From Victivallales bacterium (GTDB taxonomy: Bacteria > Verrucomicrobiota > Lentisphaeria > Oligosphaerales > Oligosphaeraceae): 5,509 nt of DNA. The notes under the pieces are model-generated. The model saw nothing but the letters and a program-made list of their open reading frames with translations. It was not told the origin of the DNA and did no database searches. A program made the position numbers and the translations under genes. Positions 5,105 through 5,509 of this stretch are shown here, one piece after another. Location of the stretch: positions 1 to 5,509 of the forward strand of contig JAGCSE010000266.1 of assembly GCA_017964325.1 (NCBI GenBank), read 5' to 3'. Each line of letters opens with the position of its first letter. The stretch's first letter is position 1.

Positions 5105-5509
5105 TATCAAACGGTTTCTGGACGAAACATTCGCAGGGCTTGCCCCGCAGGATTTGTCCAACAACGGCTTGCAACTGGACGCAGGCGTGGCGGATGTGCG
5201 GAAAATGGCGTTCGCCGTCGACGCCTGACAGAAGACGTTTGACATGGCGGCGGCCAGCAATGCGCAGTTGCTGTTTGTCCATCATGGCTTCAGCTGGGGC
5301 GGCGGCATCAAATATCTGAACGGTTACACGGGCCGTCGCGTCGCGACATTGATGACGGGCGGCGTGTCGTTGTACGCCTGCCATCTGCCGTTGGACATGC
5401 ATCCCGTCCATGGCAACAATGCCGTTTTGGCCCGCATGCTGGATTTGCAGGACGTCAATACGTTTTTTGCCTATCACGGGGAGAACATCGGCTTCTGCGG
5501 AAGCCTGCC
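5088..5509 (+). CDS. Nif3/YbgI-like dinuclear metal centre protein, interrupted by in-frame TGA and truncated by window edge
   Basis: This frame runs from an ATG at 5088 to the window edge (140 codons) with one internal TGA at codon 47. Both sides match the Nif3-like family (GTP cyclohydrolase I type 2 homologues), which form ring-shaped hexamers with a two-metal site and no settled function. Upstream of the TGA are DLSNNGLQL (22-30) and FAVDA (42-46). Downstream are LLFVHHGFSWGG (61-72) with the two metal-binding histidines H65-H66, and YACHLPLDMHPVHGNNA (96-112) with ligand D103. The remaining ligands would lie beyond the window. E. coli YbgI has Ser where the TGA falls, and Cys there in other members is my recollection. 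GGGAGG (5076-5081) lies six bases before the ATG, and the start overlaps the transporter gene by 17 bases. It may be a selenoprotein, a pseudogene, or intact with a base error. Confidence 0.85.
5226..5228 (+). other. In-frame TGA codon in the Nif3-like gene (candidate selenocysteine or nonsense mutation)
   Basis: The reading frame is GAC GCC TGA CAG AAG, between the conserved VDA and the helix that leads to the HHG motif. There is no length change or frameshift around it, so a single base decides whether this is Cys (TGC/TGT), Trp (TGG), Sec or stop. Genome-wide TGA reassignment is unlikely: the other genes have no internal TGA, use TGG for Trp, and three of them end in TGA. Confidence 0.6.
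5244..5282 (+). promoter_or_regulatory. Candidate bacterial SECIS-like hairpin downstream of the in-frame TGA
   Basis: CAGCAA (5255-5260) pairs perfectly with TTGCTG (5268-5273) around the 7-base loop TGCGCAG. A lower stem ATGG/CCAT (5244-5247 with 5279-5282) can form below an internal loop of 7 and 5 bases. The apical loop begins 32 bases after the TGA and has G as its second base, which fits the loose bacterial SECIS model as I remember it. The same bases encode the conserved stretch before HHG, so the pairing could be chance. Confidence 0.3.

Noticed and set aside
4908..5477. Minus-strand frame of 189 codons opposite the Nif3-like gene
   Set aside because: The plus strand carries Nif3 family motifs on both sides of the TGA. 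The minus-strand product has no recognisable domain, so the TGA is not explained by a gene on the other strand.
5088..5509. Genome-wide reassignment of TGA to Trp or Gly
   Set aside because: The other genes contain no internal TGA, use TGG for Trp, and three end in TGA at the expected family length.

Overview
The window is a stretch of bacterial chromosome, protein-coding almost throughout, with a moderately high G+C content that I judged by eye. No rRNA, tRNA, CRISPR array or insertion sequence is visible. The gene content (YmdB-type phosphodiesterase, NrdR, a Nif3-like protein, a Gfo/Idh/MocA oxidoreductase and a flavin reductase) is broadly bacterial. The style of the proteins reminds me of the PVC superphylum (Lentisphaerota, Kiritimatiellota or Verrucomicrobiota). 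That placement is a weak impression and was not derived from the sequence.

Left part, minus strand (1-1412). Two genes point left. The nearer one (714-1412) encodes a flavin reductase / flavoredoxin-like protein with an unusual basic, proline-containing N-terminal extension. After a gap of 184 bases comes the 5' part of a Gfo/Idh/MocA NAD(P)-dependent oxidoreductase (1-529), cut by the window edge. The gap holds a weak terminator candidate and a promoter candidate whose -10 overlaps a 13-bp palindrome, so the two genes are probably transcribed separately.

Centre, divergent intergenic region (1413-1609). It separates the flavin reductase from a rightward gene cluster. It holds AT-rich promoter-like elements, a perfect 6-bp-arm inverted repeat (1481-1499) and two half-sites that resemble NrdR boxes.

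Right part, plus strand (1610-5509). Five tightly packed genes look like one operon: ymdB (2',3'-cAMP phosphodiesterase family), nrdR (ribonucleotide reductase repressor), a 316-residue protein that starts inside the nrdR stop codon and has a degenerate ATP-cone-like N-terminus, a 12-TM major facilitator of the fucose permease type, and a Nif3/YbgI-like dinuclear-metal protein that overlaps the transporter gene by 17 bases and runs off the window.

Two items stand out. The Nif3-like gene is interrupted by a single in-frame TGA at codon 47, with family conservation on both sides and a SECIS-like hairpin downstream. It could be an undescribed selenoprotein form of the family, a nonsense mutation, or a sequence error. 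The second item is the ATP-cone-like partner translationally coupled to nrdR, which could be a nucleotide-sensing companion of the repressor.
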